Source: an uncultured Selenomonadales bacterium | GTDB taxonomy: Bacteria > Bacillota > Negativicutes > Selenomonadales > Selenomonadaceae | NCBI GenBank assembly: GCA_900314765.1 | Contig: OMWN01000067.1 | Location: 1 to 64,000, forward strand | Length of the DNA stretch: 64,000 nucleotides | Direction: 5' to 3' | Shown here: positions 1-10,569 of the stretch, piece after piece | How positions within the stretch are numbered: position 1 is the first letter of the stretch | Layout: each line of letters begins with the position of its first letter | Position numbers and translations under genes: made by a program | Notes under the pieces: model-generated | The model's database searches: none | What the model saw: only the letters and a program-made list of their open reading frames with translations | What the model was told of the DNA's origin: nothing

Positions 1-2
1 CC

Positions 3-83
3 ACAGGGGGCGGAGAGGGTCTTTACAAACTTATGAAATCTTTTTTATCGTATTGCGTTGAGAAGAAAGGTTTTATTTCTTGA
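3..83 (+). CDS. possible C-terminal tail of an upstream gene (partial)
   Basis: One forward frame is open from the window edge to a TGA at 81-83 and would give 26 residues beginning TGGGEGLYKLMKSF. The Gly-rich start followed by a mixed basic/hydrophobic tail looks like a normal protein end. It would converge on, and overlap by about 11 bases, the stop of the minus-strand TtcA-like gene. The piece is too short to identify, and the other two forward frames close earlier. This is a guess from composition only. Confidence 0.3.
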   Translation, partial: TGGGEGLYKLMKSFLSYCVEKKGFIS

Positions 84-852
84 AAAATGAATAGTACGTC
101 TCGCGCATCTCGTCGCGTGTCTTAGCCGCGGGCCAGAGCTCGCCGACGCTGCTTTCTCTCATCGCGGCGGCAAGATGGTCGTAGACGAGTGGGTCTTCGT
201 CGGTGAGCTTCTTTATCAGTTCTTTTATCGTCTGGCGCATTGTGTTGCCGTCGAGGGAGCACGGCGAGGGTATGGGCTTGACGCCGTGGTACTTCACGGC
301 CTCGCGCGTCTCGCTCTCGCGCAGATATACGAGCGGCCTTATGACCGTGAGCCCCGTTTTGTCGAGATACGTTTTCGGCGTGAATGTGCCGATTTGTCCG
401 GAGCAGAGCAGATTCATCACGAGCGTCTCGACCGCGTCGTCGTTGTGGTGCGCGTAGGCTATCTTGTTGCAGCCATGTTCGAGCGCGTAGCGATTTATCG
501 CGCCGCGTCTGAAAAAAGCGCAGGTGAAGCACGGATTCTTCCCGCCATTTTCCTCGATGATTTCTGCGATGTCTGTCTTTTGCACTTCATATGGAATCGA
601 AAGTTCCGCGCAAAATTCAGCAGCACGCGTCGTGTCGAACGTGTCGCTGAAGCATGGGTCGATCGTGAGAGCCATGAGCGAAAAATCTTTGTGCAGTCTC
701 TCGCGCATCATTGCCATCGAGTAGGCGAGGAGCAAGCTGTCCTTGCCGCCCGAGAGGCCAATCAATATCTTGTCGCCGTCGTCAATCAAATCGAATTCGA
801 CGATGGCGCGCATGATTTTGCTGAAATATATCTGCGGCAATTTGAATTTCAT
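73..852 (-). CDS. ttcA: TtcA-like tRNA 2-thiocytidine biosynthesis protein (PP-loop ATPase)
   Basis: Product of 259 aa in the PP-loop tRNA thiolation family. Members adenylate a tRNA cytidine and insert sulfur through a [4Fe-4S] cluster, giving s2C32 in TtcA. The PP-loop SGGKDS lies at residues 34-39, a CxxC (CFTC) at 108-111 followed by RRG, AHHNDD at 134-139, and a third Cys (C198 in SPCSLDG). This matches the three cluster-binding cysteines of TtcA, in a protein somewhat shorter than E. coli TtcA. I chose the ATG at 850-852 because AAGGGGA sits about 8 bases upstream; a frame open further upstream adds a non-family N-terminus without a ribosome site. It is transcribed divergently from the pyrophosphatase gene. 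The exact tRNA target is inferred. Confidence 0.85.
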   Translation of the reverse strand: MKFKLPQIYFSKIMRAIVEFDLIDDGDKILIGLSGGKDSLLLAYSMAMMRERLHKDFSLMALTIDPCFSDTFDTTRAAEFCAELSIPYEVQKTDIAEIIEENGGKNPCFTCAFFRRGAINRYALEHGCNKIAYAHHNDDAVETLVMNLLCSGQIGTFTPKTYLDKTGLTVIRPLVYLRESETREAVKYHGVKPIPSPCSLDGNTMRQTIKELIKKLTDEDPLVYDHLAAAMRESSVGELWPAAKTRDEMRETYYSFFKK

Positions 853-949
853 TGAAAAAATCCCCTTAAATAGTTTTGTTTCATCAAAAAATGTAGTAAA
901 ATAAAAAGCTGAATACAAAATACGATACAGATTTCGGAGGGAACTCTTA

Positions 950-2599
950 ATGAGCAACGCTAAACCAATTTATGTCATCGGCCACAGGAACCCGGACACG
1001 GACTCCATCTGCTCGGCCATCGCCTATACAAACCTGAAAAAAGCGGAGGGCACGAAGAATATTGTCGCGGCTCGCGCGGGGCAAATCAACGCCGAGACGA
1101 AGTACGCGCTCGAGTATTTCCACGTGGATCTTCCACTTATGGTATCTGACCTTTACCCGCGTGTCAAGGACATCATGCTCGACTGCGATACGGTTGTCAC
1201 GGAGAAGGACACGCTTCGCCATCTCGGCAAGGTCATGCAGGACAATCAGCTGCGTTCCGTGCCCGTCACGGACGACGACGGCCAGCTCACGGGCATAGTC
1301 ACTGTGAGTGACTTGGCGCAGAGGTATTTCGAGGAGCTGAATTTCCAGAATCTCGACGAGGCAAATGTGCCGCTTAAATCAGTCGTCTCCATCATCAACG
1401 GCACTGTTGTCGTGAAGGCCAATGAAAATTCCACAGTGCTCGGCAAGGTCATCATCGCGGCGGGCGGCAAATCGACGGTCGGCAAGCTGCTCTCGAAAGG
1501 TGACGTCGTGCTCGTCGGCGAGGGGCGTTTTGACTCGATGATGGAGAGCCTGCAACATGATATATCGTGTCTCATTGTCACGAATGATGGCATCGTGCCG
1601 GACGACATCATTGCTGAGGCGAAAGGTAAGGACGTCATGGTCGTGACGTCTCCGCTCGACACGTATACGGCCGCCCGCCTCATCAATCAGTGCGTCCCTG
1701 TCGGCCATATCATGAAGCGTCGCATGACGAGCTTCTCGAGCGAGGAGCTCCTCAGCAATATCAAAGGAACGATTGATTCGACGAATTATCGCAACTACCC
1801 TGTTGAGGAAAATGGCCGTCTCGTCGGACTCGTCAGCCGCGATAACCTCATGGTGCCGGAGCCCGAGAAAGTTATTCTCGTCGACCACAATGAGCGCACG
1901 CAGGCTGTCGAAGGCATAGAGAACGCGAAAATCATCGAAATCATAGACCACCATCGCCTCGGCGGCATGCAGACGGGCGACCCCATCTATATTCGCGAGG
2001 AGCCTGTGGGGTGCACAGCGACAATCATTGCGAATATGTATTGGCAGCGCGATGTCGAAATCGCAAAGCCAATCGCGGGCATACTGTTGTCGGCCATTAT
2101 TTCTGATACCGTCCTTTTCAAGTCCCCGACATGCACGGAGCTCGACAAGAAGGCGGCGGAAAAGCTCGCCAAAATCGCGGGCGTCGAGATAGGAAAGTAC
2201 GGCATGGACATGCTCAAGGCGGGCTCATCCATCAGCGACATGTCGCCGATGGACATTGCGAAGAACGACTGCAAGGAGTTCCGCATCGGCGAGTACAGGA
2301 TACTCGTCGCGCAGATTTCCGTCATGGACACGAAAGAGGCAATGGACGAGAAGCCGCAAATCATCGAGAGCATGGAAAAGATATGCGAGGAAGAAGGCTT
2401 CGACATGTGCCTCCTCATGGTCACGGACATACTCAAGGAGAGCACGGACCTCTTCTATGTCGGAGCGCCAAAGACGCTCATCGGCACGGCGTTCAGAAAA
2501 GACGCTTCGGGCGACTCAATATTCCTGCCGGGCGTCATGTCGAGGAAGAAGCAGATTATCCCGCAGCTCACTGAGGCCGTCAGCCAGATAACGAAATAA
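950..2599 (+). CDS. ppaC: manganese-dependent inorganic pyrophosphatase, CBS-DRTGG type (family II)
   Basis: Family II (DHH superfamily) pyrophosphatase, 549 aa, hydrolysing PPi to phosphate with Mn/Co in the cytoplasm. The N-terminal metal motif GHRNPDTDS is at about residues 11-19, and DHNE and DHHR come after the insert at about 312 and 335. The C-terminal DHHA2 domain fills about 410-545. Between the two halves of the DHH domain lie a CBS repeat (about 65-125), a DRTGG domain (about 140-235) and a second CBS repeat (about 250-305). In characterised CBS-PPases of clostridial type this insert binds AMP/ADP as inhibitors and diadenosine polyphosphates as activators. Length fits that subclass rather than the 310-aa canonical enzyme. 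GGAGGG precedes the ATG. A factor-independent terminator follows, so it is probably monocistronic. Confidence 0.95.
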   Translation: MSNAKPIYVIGHRNPDTDSICSAIAYTNLKKAEGTKNIVAARAGQINAETKYALEYFHVDLPLMVSDLYPRVKDIMLDCDTVVTEKDTLRHLGKVMQDNQLRSVPVTDDDGQLTGIVTVSDLAQRYFEELNFQNLDEANVPLKSVVSIINGTVVVKANENSTVLGKVIIAAGGKSTVGKLLSKGDVVLVGEGRFDSMMESLQHDISCLIVTNDGIVPDDIIAEAKGKDVMVVTSPLDTYTAARLINQCVPVGHIMKRRMTSFSSEELLSNIKGTIDSTNYRNYPVEENGRLVGLVSRDNLMVPEPEKVILVDHNERTQAVEGIENAKIIEIIDHHRLGGMQTGDPIYIREEPVGCTATIIANMYWQRDVEIAKPIAGILLSAIISDTVLFKSPTCTELDKKAAEKLAKIAGVEIGKYGMDMLKAGSSISDMSPMDIAKNDCKEFRIGEYRILVAQISVMDTKEAMDEKPQIIESMEKICEEEGFDMCLLMVTDILKESTDLFYVGAPKTLIGTAFRKDASGDSIFLPGVMSRKKQIIPQLTEAVSQITK

Positions 2600-2604
2600 A
2601 AATA

Positions 2605-2648
2605 AAGGAAACATTGATTAATTGAAGTGAAATAATAAGTGTTTCCTT
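2605..2648 (+). repeat. imperfect stem-loop element between ppaC and pcrA
   Basis: AAGGAAACA (2605-2613) is complementary to TGTTTCCTT (2640-2648), a 9-bp stem around an AT-rich loop. The 5' arm plus loop (2607-2626), read on the minus strand, is TTCAATTAATCAATGTTTCC. That is 18 of 20 identical to 16817-16836 and related to 12881-12900. It lies just upstream of the ppaC terminator. Its function is unknown. Confidence 0.4.
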
Positions 2649-2678
2649 AAAGGGCTGATCAATGCGACAGCCCTTTTT
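2649..2678 (+). terminator. rho-independent terminator after ppaC
   Basis: AAAGGGCTG (2649-2657) pairs with CAGCCCTTT (2668-2676) around a 10-base loop, and the stem runs into a T5 tract. It separates the pyrophosphatase gene from pcrA. Confidence 0.85.
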
Positions 2679-2714
2679 ATATGACAGAAAAATTTTTTTC
2701 AGGAGGATTACAGT

Positions 2715-5021
2715 TTGAATCCAATGACTTCAATGACTTCAAATATATCCTACGGGCTGAATGAAAAGCAAAAAGAAGCCGTGGAATGTCTCACGGGTCC
2801 ACTGCTGATAATGGCGGGCGCGGGCTCGGGCAAGACGAAGGTGCTCACGTGTCGCATCGCAAATCTTCTCGCGCATGACGTCATGCCATATCAGATACTG
2901 GCCATCACATTCACGAACAAGGCCGCCGCTGAAATGAAGGAGCGCGCTGAAAGGCTTATTGGCCCTGCGGCGAGGCAGGTCTGGATCAGCACGTTTCATT
3001 CGTTTTGTGCACGATTCTTGCGTCGCGAAATAGAAGTGACAGGGCATTACAAGAGCAATTTCGTCATATACGATGCGTCCGACAGCAAAACGGTCGTCAA
3101 GAATTGCATAAAGGAACTGAATCTCGATGAAAAGCAATATGTGCCGAACGCCATACAGAATGGTATTTCAAATGCGAAGAATCAGATGATTGACGCAGCT
3201 GATTTCGCGAAGATGTCCGGCAATTTCTATCAGCAAAAAGTCGCGGAGATTTACGCACTGTATGAGAAAAAGCTGGCGGAAAACAATGCGCTGGATTTTG
3301 ATGACCTCTTGCTGTTTGCCGTCGACATACTGAAAAATCATAAAGAAGTTCGCGACAAATATCAGTCGCGCTTCGAGTACATACTCGTTGACGAATATCA
3401 AGACACGAACGGCGCGCAGTACGAGCTCACGAAGCTTCTCGCGGCACGTCATCATAATATATGCGTCGTCGGCGATGCGGACCAGTCCATCTATGGGTGG
3501 CGTGGCGCCGACATCAGAAATATCATGAACTTCGAGAAGGACTACCCCGATGCGCGGACGATAAAGCTTGAGCAGAATTATCGCTCCACGAAGACGATAC
3601 TCGAGGCCGCGAACGCCGTCATTCAGAACAATCAAAACCGCAAGCCGAAGAATCTGTGGACGGAGAACGCGACGGGCGAAAAAATCACGACGTATCTAGC
3701 GCAGGACGAGCGCGGTGAGGCCGGCTACATTGCCGATGAAGTCTCAAAGCAGAAGATGATTTACAACGTGCCGTATGGCGACATGGCCGTCCTCTATAGG
3801 ACAAATGTGCAGTCGCGAGCGATAGAGGAAGGTCTCATCAAAGCGGGCATACCGTATACGATGGTCGGCGGGCTGAAGTTCTACGACCGCAAGGAAATAA
3901 AGGACATCATCGCGTATCTGAAGGTGATATTCAATCCGCTCGACACGGTGAGCCTTCTGCGCATCATAAACGTGCCGAAGCGTGGCATCGGCGCAACGAC
4001 CATAGAAAAGCTCAATGATTTCGCGACGGCAAATGATATGAGCCTTTTCGACGTCATATCGAGCCCCGACGGTCTCGCTGAGATAAAAGGTATTACTGCT
4101 CGTACACGAAAACCGTTGGAAGAGTTCGCAGAGCTCATTTTTGATCTTTTGTCGGAAATGGAGAGCGGCACGCTTTCTTCTTTTGTCGAGGATGTAATAG
4201 AGCGCTCAGGGTATAAGAAGGAGCTCGAAAAGGACAACAAAGTGGAGAATGAAGCGCGCATTGAGAATTTGAAGGAATTCATTGGCGTCGCGAAGGACTA
4301 TGAAAAAAGCGGCGAGACGCCTGACCTTGAAAATTTCCTTTCGCATATATCGCTCATTTCCGACATCGACAATGCGGACATGGAGGATGACCACGTCACG
4401 CTCATGACGCTTCATTCTGCCAAGGGACTGGAGTTCCCCGTCGTGTTCATGGCGGGCATGGAGGAGGGGCTTTTCCCTCACTCCCGCGCGCTTATGGATG
4501 ATGATGAGATGGAGGAGGAGCGCCGCGCCTGCTACGTCGGCATCACGCGCGCAAAGAGAAAGCTCTACATGACGCGCGCCAAAAATCGTATGATTTATGG
4601 CAAGACGTCAAGCTATATGCCGTCGCGCTTCTTGAGCGAAATTCCCGAGGAATATCTGGATGAGCAGGAGTCAAGCGCGTCATTCTCGTTTGAGGGCGGC
4701 TCGTCGTATGGCGGAATGCGCTCATCATACGGGAGCAGCTACGGCAGAAGCTACGACAGCGGATATGGCTCGCGTCAAAATAAAGCTGCAAGAGCGTCAG
4801 CGCCTGAGAAATCATCTGCCAGCAAAGGCGCGGCGTCTGTCATTCGCCCAGACATGAGCATCGATTGGCGCGTCGGCGACAAGGTGCATCATAACAAATG
4901 GGGCATCGGCACCATCGTGAAGGTCTCAGGCGAAGGCGATGAGCGTGAACTGCGCATTGCGTTCCCATCGCAGGGCATAAAGGCATTGATGCAGAAATAC
5001 GCGCCAATAGAAAAGGCATAG
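2715..5021 (+). CDS. pcrA: ATP-dependent DNA helicase PcrA (UvrD/Rep family)
   Basis: Superfamily 1A 3'-5' helicase of 768 aa, essential in Gram-positive-type bacteria for DNA repair and rolling-circle replication. Walker A GAGSGKT is at residues 35-41, Walker B DEYQDTN at about 225, QNYRST (motif IV) at about 285, and motifs V/VI are TLHSAKGLEF and YVGITRAKRKL in the last third. A Gly/Ser/Tyr-rich linker at about 655-705 leads to the conserved C-terminal domain (VGDKVHHNKWGIGTIV) that in PcrA contacts RNA polymerase. The start is TTG 2715-2717, fixed by AGGAGGA at 2701-2707. ligA follows 12 bases after the stop, the usual pcrA-ligA pair. Confidence 0.97.
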   Translation: MNPMTSMTSNISYGLNEKQKEAVECLTGPLLIMAGAGSGKTKVLTCRIANLLAHDVMPYQILAITFTNKAAAEMKERAERLIGPAARQVWISTFHSFCARFLRREIEVTGHYKSNFVIYDASDSKTVVKNCIKELNLDEKQYVPNAIQNGISNAKNQMIDAADFAKMSGNFYQQKVAEIYALYEKKLAENNALDFDDLLLFAVDILKNHKEVRDKYQSRFEYILVDEYQDTNGAQYELTKLLAARHHNICVVGDADQSIYGWRGADIRNIMNFEKDYPDARTIKLEQNYRSTKTILEAANAVIQNNQNRKPKNLWTENATGEKITTYLAQDERGEAGYIADEVSKQKMIYNVPYGDMAVLYRTNVQSRAIEEGLIKAGIPYTMVGGLKFYDRKEIKDIIAYLKVIFNPLDTVSLLRIINVPKRGIGATTIEKLNDFATANDMSLFDVISSPDGLAEIKGITARTRKPLEEFAELIFDLLSEMESGTLSSFVEDVIERSGYKKELEKDNKVENEARIENLKEFIGVAKDYEKSGETPDLENFLSHISLISDIDNADMEDDHVTLMTLHSAKGLEFPVVFMAGMEEGLFPHSRALMDDDEMEEERRACYVGITRAKRKLYMTRAKNRMIYGKTSSYMPSRFLSEIPEEYLDEQESSASFSFEGGSSYGGMRSSYGSSYGRSYDSGYGSRQNKAARASAPEKSSASKGAASVIRPDMSIDWRVGDKVHHNKWGIGTIVKVSGEGDERELRIAFPSQGIKALMQKYAPIEKA

Positions 5022-7052
<2,031 letters not shown>

Positions 7053-7165
7053 TGGCTGAAGTGCACGCTAAAATGATTGATGCGTGATTCTTTTTCTGAT
7101 TTATGGTAAAATCTATGTTTGTGAATATCTCATTTTGTCATTTTGATTAAACAGGCGGTGAAGAA

Positions 7166-7456
7166 ATGAAAGTTTCAAAAGAAGATATGGAAAATGTCGC
7201 ACAGCTCTCACGTCTGACGATAGCCGATGACGAGGCGGGCATGTACACGGAGCAGCTCAGCCATTTTCTTGACTACGTCGAGAACTTGAAGAGTGTCGAT
7301 ACCGATGGCGTTGAGCCGACGACATACGCTCTGCCTATCGAAAACGTATTTCGTGATGATGAGGTGAAGGCGTCACTTCCTCGCAAAGCCGCGCTGCAGA
7401 ACGCGCCGGAGGAAGAGGACGGCTACTTCAAGGTGCCACGCGTGCTTGAGGAATAA
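7166..7456 (+). CDS. gatC: Asp-tRNA(Asn)/Glu-tRNA(Gln) amidotransferase subunit C
   Basis: Product of 96 aa, the usual GatC length. GatC is the small subunit that wraps and stabilises the GatA-GatB interface in the enzyme amidating misacylated Glu-tRNA(Gln) and Asp-tRNA(Asn). The N-terminal helix carries the family pattern VAQLSRLTIADDE, and FRDDEV and FKVPRVLEE lie near the C-terminus. GGCGG precedes the ATG. First gene of a compact gatCAB operon. A TAAAAT at about 7109 could be its -10, but no good -35 is visible. Confidence 0.95.
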   Translation: MKVSKEDMENVAQLSRLTIADDEAGMYTEQLSHFLDYVENLKSVDTDGVEPTTYALPIENVFRDDEVKASLPRKAALQNAPEEEDGYFKVPRVLEE

Positions 7457-7471
7457 GGGGGAATATATACA

Positions 7472-8944
7472 TTGAAACTGTATGATAAGCCTGCACATGT
7501 TCTTCATGAAATGCTGGCAAAAAAGGAAATCTCATCGGTCGAGCTGACAAATGACGTCTTCTCGAGGCTCGATGATGTTGAAGGTGATGTCGGAGCATAT
7601 CTTCTCACGACGCGCGAGGACGCGATGAAGAATGCGGAGGCCGTAGACAAAAAAGTCGCCGCAGGCGAGGAAATACCATTTCTCGCGGGCATACCGGGAG
7701 CGATAAAGGACAATATCTGCACGAACGGCGTGAAGACGACGTGCGCGTCGAAAATATTGGAGAATTTTGTGCCGCCGTACGATGCAACGGTCATGACAAA
7801 GCTCAAGAAGAACAACACTGTCGTCGTTGGCAAGACGAATCTGGATGAATTCGCGATGGGCGGCTCGACGGAGAACTCCGCGTATCATGTGACGCACAAT
7901 CCGTGGAACACTGACTGCGTGCCGGGCGGCAGCTCGGGCGGCAGCGCTGCGGCTGTTGCGTCGGGCTCGGCTATATGGGCGCTCGGCTCTGACACGGGCG
8001 GCTCCATTCGTCAGCCTGCGTCGTTCTGCGGCGTTGTCGGCATGAAGCCAACGTATGGCCGCGTATCGCGCTACGGCCTCGTCGCCTATGCGTCGTCGCT
8101 TGATCAGATTGGGCCAATAGCGAGGGATGTGACGGACTGCGCAAACATATTGAACGTCATTGCGGGACACGATGACATGGATTCGACGTCGAGTGCTGCG
8201 GCCGTTCCCGACTACACGAAGTCACTCGTTGAAAATGTCAAGGGCCTAAAGATTGGCCTTCCTAAAGAATACTTCATCGACGGCATCGATGAGGATGTGG
8301 AAAAAGCTATCCGCACGGCCATTGATGATCTCAAGAATATGGGCGCCGAGGTCGTTGACATATCGCTGCCGCATACGCCGTACGCCATATCGACGTATTA
8401 TCTCATCGCGCCGGCCGAGGCGGCCACGAACCTCGAGCGTTACGACGGCGTGAGCTACGGTGAGCGCGTGAGCGGCATAGACGTTGTTGAGATGATGAAA
8501 AACACGCGCACGCAGAAATTTGGCACAGAGGTCAAGCGCCGTATCATGATTGGCAACTATGCGCTGTCGGCGGGCTACTACGACGCGTATTATCTCAAGG
8601 CGTTGAAAGTCAGAACGCTCATTCAGAAGGACTATACGGAGGCATTCAAGACGGTGGACGTCATTGCTTGCCCGACCGCTCCGACGCCTGCGTATAAAAT
8701 CGGCGCAATGATAAATGATCCGCTCAAGATGTATTTGCAGGATATTTGCACCGTGCCTATTAACCTCGCAGGGCTGCCGGGCATTTCGCTGCCGTGCGGC
8801 TTCAGCGAGAAGGGCATGCCGATAGGACTGCAGATCATCGGCAAGCCTCTCGATGAGGAGACCGTGATACGGGCAGCCTTCAGCTATGAGAGCACACACA
8901 GCTTTGCAGGCAAAATAGCAAATATGGGAGGCAAGGACGCATGA
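7472..8944 (+). CDS. gatA: Asp-tRNA(Asn)/Glu-tRNA(Gln) amidotransferase subunit A
   Basis: Amidase-signature enzyme of 490 aa that hydrolyses glutamine and channels ammonia to GatB. The Ser-cisSer-Lys triad is visible: Lys in AIKDN near residue 77, the Gly/Ser-rich PGGSSGGSAAAVASG at about 150-165, and the nucleophile region GSDTGGSIRQPASF just after. The start is TTG 7472, with AAGGGGGA a short distance upstream. The gene overlaps gatB by four bases (ATGA), indicating translational coupling. Confidence 0.96.
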   Translation: MKLYDKPAHVLHEMLAKKEISSVELTNDVFSRLDDVEGDVGAYLLTTREDAMKNAEAVDKKVAAGEEIPFLAGIPGAIKDNICTNGVKTTCASKILENFVPPYDATVMTKLKKNNTVVVGKTNLDEFAMGGSTENSAYHVTHNPWNTDCVPGGSSGGSAAAVASGSAIWALGSDTGGSIRQPASFCGVVGMKPTYGRVSRYGLVAYASSLDQIGPIARDVTDCANILNVIAGHDDMDSTSSAAAVPDYTKSLVENVKGLKIGLPKEYFIDGIDEDVEKAIRTAIDDLKNMGAEVVDISLPHTPYAISTYYLIAPAEAATNLERYDGVSYGERVSGIDVVEMMKNTRTQKFGTEVKRRIMIGNYALSAGYYDAYYLKALKVRTLIQKDYTEAFKTVDVIACPTAPTPAYKIGAMINDPLKMYLQDICTVPINLAGLPGISLPCGFSEKGMPIGLQIIGKPLDEETVIRAAFSYESTHSFAGKIANMGGKDA

Positions 8945-10380
8945 AATACGAAGCTGTAATAGGGCTTGAGATTCACAGTGAGCTCAAGACAAAGACGAAG
9001 ATTTTCTGTGGCTGCGCTACGGGATTTGGCGCTGAGCAGAACACGCATGTATGTCCTGTCTGCCTTGGCCTCCCCGGCGTGCTTCCCGTCGTCAATCGCC
9101 GTGTCGTCGAGTTCGCCATCAAGGCGGGTCTCGCGACAAACTGCACGATAAACAAGTACAGCAAATTTGACCGCAAGAACTACTATTATCCAGATTTGCC
9201 GAAAAATTTCCAGACGTCTCAATACGATTTGCCGATAGCGGAGCACGGATACGTCGATATTGACGTGGACGGTGAGAAGAAACGCATTCGCCTCACGCGC
9301 ATTCACATGGAGGAAGACGCCGGCAAGCTCGTGCATTCGGGCGCAACGATAAAGGATTCGGCAAGCTCGAACGTTGACTACAACCGCACGGGAGTGCCGC
9401 TGCTCGAGATCGTTTCGGAGCCAGACATGCGCACGGCTGAGGAAGCGCGCGCATACATGGAGAAAATCAAATCCATTCTCGAATATATCGATGTCTCAAA
9501 TTGCCGCATGGAGCAGGGCAATCTGCGCGCTGATGTCAACGTCTCGCTGCGTCCGGTCGGGCAGAAAGAGCTCGGCACACGCACTGAGATGAAAAACATC
9601 AACTCGTTCAAGTCTCTTGTCGAGGCAATCGACTATGAGATTGAGCGGCAGACGGAAGTTCTCGAAGATGGCGGTCATATCATCCAGGAGACGCGCACGT
9701 TCGACGCGGCAAAAGGCATCACGCTATCCATGCGCAGCAAAGAGGAAGCGCAGGATTATCGCTACATGCCGGAGCCAGATTTGCCACCTATTATCACGAC
9801 GGATGAGGAGATTGAGGCGTACAGGAAAGGATTGCCGGAGCTCCCAGATGCGCGCCGTGAGCGTCTTGAGACGAAGCTCGGACTGTCGTCGTACGATGCG
9901 GGCATCATCACGTCGTCGCGCGCGATGGCAGACTACTTTGATGATGTGCTGGCGACGGGCGCCGACGCAAAACTCATTGCCAACTGGATGATGGGAGACC
10001 TCGCGAAAAATTTGAACGCCGAGGGGAAAACGATAGAATATTCGCCGATAGAAGCGAAGCGCCTTGGCGACATGATAAACCTCATCACAAAGGGCACGAT
10101 TTCCTCAAAGATTGCGAAAGACGTCTTTGCGGAGATGTGGAAATCGAAGGACGCGCCGGAGAAAATCGTCAAGGACAAGGGCCTCGTGCAAATAACGGAC
10201 ACGAACGAACTCGACAGCGTGCTCGATGAAGTCATCACAGCAAATCCAAAGCCAGTGGCTGACTTCAAGAGCGGCAACAAGAAAGCAATCGGTGCGCTCG
10301 TCGGTCAGGTCATGAAAAAGACACACGGAAAAGCAAATCCAAAGCTCGTCAACGAGATGCTTCAGAAGAAGCTCTCATGA
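8941..10380 (+). CDS. gatB: Asp-tRNA(Asn)/Glu-tRNA(Gln) amidotransferase subunit B
   Basis: Product of 479 aa, full length. GatB phosphorylates the misacylated Glu/Asp on the tRNA and accepts ammonia from GatA. Family motifs include YEAVIGLEIHSEL at the N-terminus, the zinc cysteines CGC...CPVCLGLPG, and YYPDLPKNFQTSQYD. A helical and YqeY-like tail domain follows from about residue 330 (IEAYRKGLPELPDARRERL onward) and binds the tRNA elbow. Last gene of gatCAB; the ATG overlaps the gatA stop. Confidence 0.96.
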   Translation: MKYEAVIGLEIHSELKTKTKIFCGCATGFGAEQNTHVCPVCLGLPGVLPVVNRRVVEFAIKAGLATNCTINKYSKFDRKNYYYPDLPKNFQTSQYDLPIAEHGYVDIDVDGEKKRIRLTRIHMEEDAGKLVHSGATIKDSASSNVDYNRTGVPLLEIVSEPDMRTAEEARAYMEKIKSILEYIDVSNCRMEQGNLRADVNVSLRPVGQKELGTRTEMKNINSFKSLVEAIDYEIERQTEVLEDGGHIIQETRTFDAAKGITLSMRSKEEAQDYRYMPEPDLPPIITTDEEIEAYRKGLPELPDARRERLETKLGLSSYDAGIITSSRAMADYFDDVLATGADAKLIANWMMGDLAKNLNAEGKTIEYSPIEAKRLGDMINLITKGTISSKIAKDVFAEMWKSKDAPEKIVKDKGLVQITDTNELDSVLDEVITANPKPVADFKSGNKKAIGALVGQVMKKTHGKANPKLVNEMLQKKLS

Positions 10381-10422
10381 TGATGAGCGATAGTCGGTAT
10401 TTTGTATACATAAAAAATACGC

Positions 10423-10451
10423 TTGACATAATTTGCTTTACGATGTAACAT
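10423..10451 (+). promoter_or_regulatory. sigma-A type promoter for glnA
   Basis: TTGACA (10423-10428), a 17-base spacer and TAACAT (10446-10451). Transcription would begin near 10458, giving a leader of about 110 bases that runs straight into the hairpin at 10474-10522. Confidence 0.7.
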
Positions 10452-10466
10452 ACCATTATGGACAAA

Positions 10467-10522
10467 GGCAATGAAGCCAAACAATGAGCGATGTTCTTAT
10501 CGTGAAGTTGTTTGGCTTTTTG
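10467..10522 (+). promoter_or_regulatory. glnA leader attenuator (terminator hairpin with competing upstream hairpin)
   Basis: AGCCAAACAA (10474-10483) pairs perfectly with TTGTTTGGCT (10508-10517), followed by TTTT. It therefore looks like an intrinsic terminator between the promoter and the start codon. An overlapping small hairpin, GGC-AATGAA-GCC at 10467-10478, uses the same 5' arm and is mutually exclusive with the terminator. Its six-base loop has A at position 1 and G at position 4, the loop rule for ANTAR antiterminator protein targets, which are known on glutamine synthetase leaders in some Clostridia. The 3-bp stem is weak and no second ANTAR hairpin is obvious, so the regulator is unknown. 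Confidence 0.6.
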
Positions 10523-10569
10523 TATTTTCAAACCAGGGTTGATAATTTTAAAAAAGGGTGGTAATTACA

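Noticed and set aside
175-855. Long plus-strand ORF opposite the ttcA gene
   Set aside because: It is the antisense shadow of a protein with clear PP-loop and cysteine motifs; it has no ribosome site and an arginine/valine-rich, non-protein-like composition. The same applies to the long minus-strand ORFs under gatA, the PBP, asd, recN and the CaCA gene.
7064-7096. Terminator after ligA
   Set aside because: CACGC/GCGTG gives only a 5-bp stem with a long loop before an interrupted T tract, too weak to list.
10484-10507. GCGAT-GTTCTT-ATCGT hairpin in the glnA leader as a second ANTAR hairpin
   Set aside because: Its hexaloop lacks A1 and G4, and it lies inside the terminator loop rather than upstream of the first hairpin.
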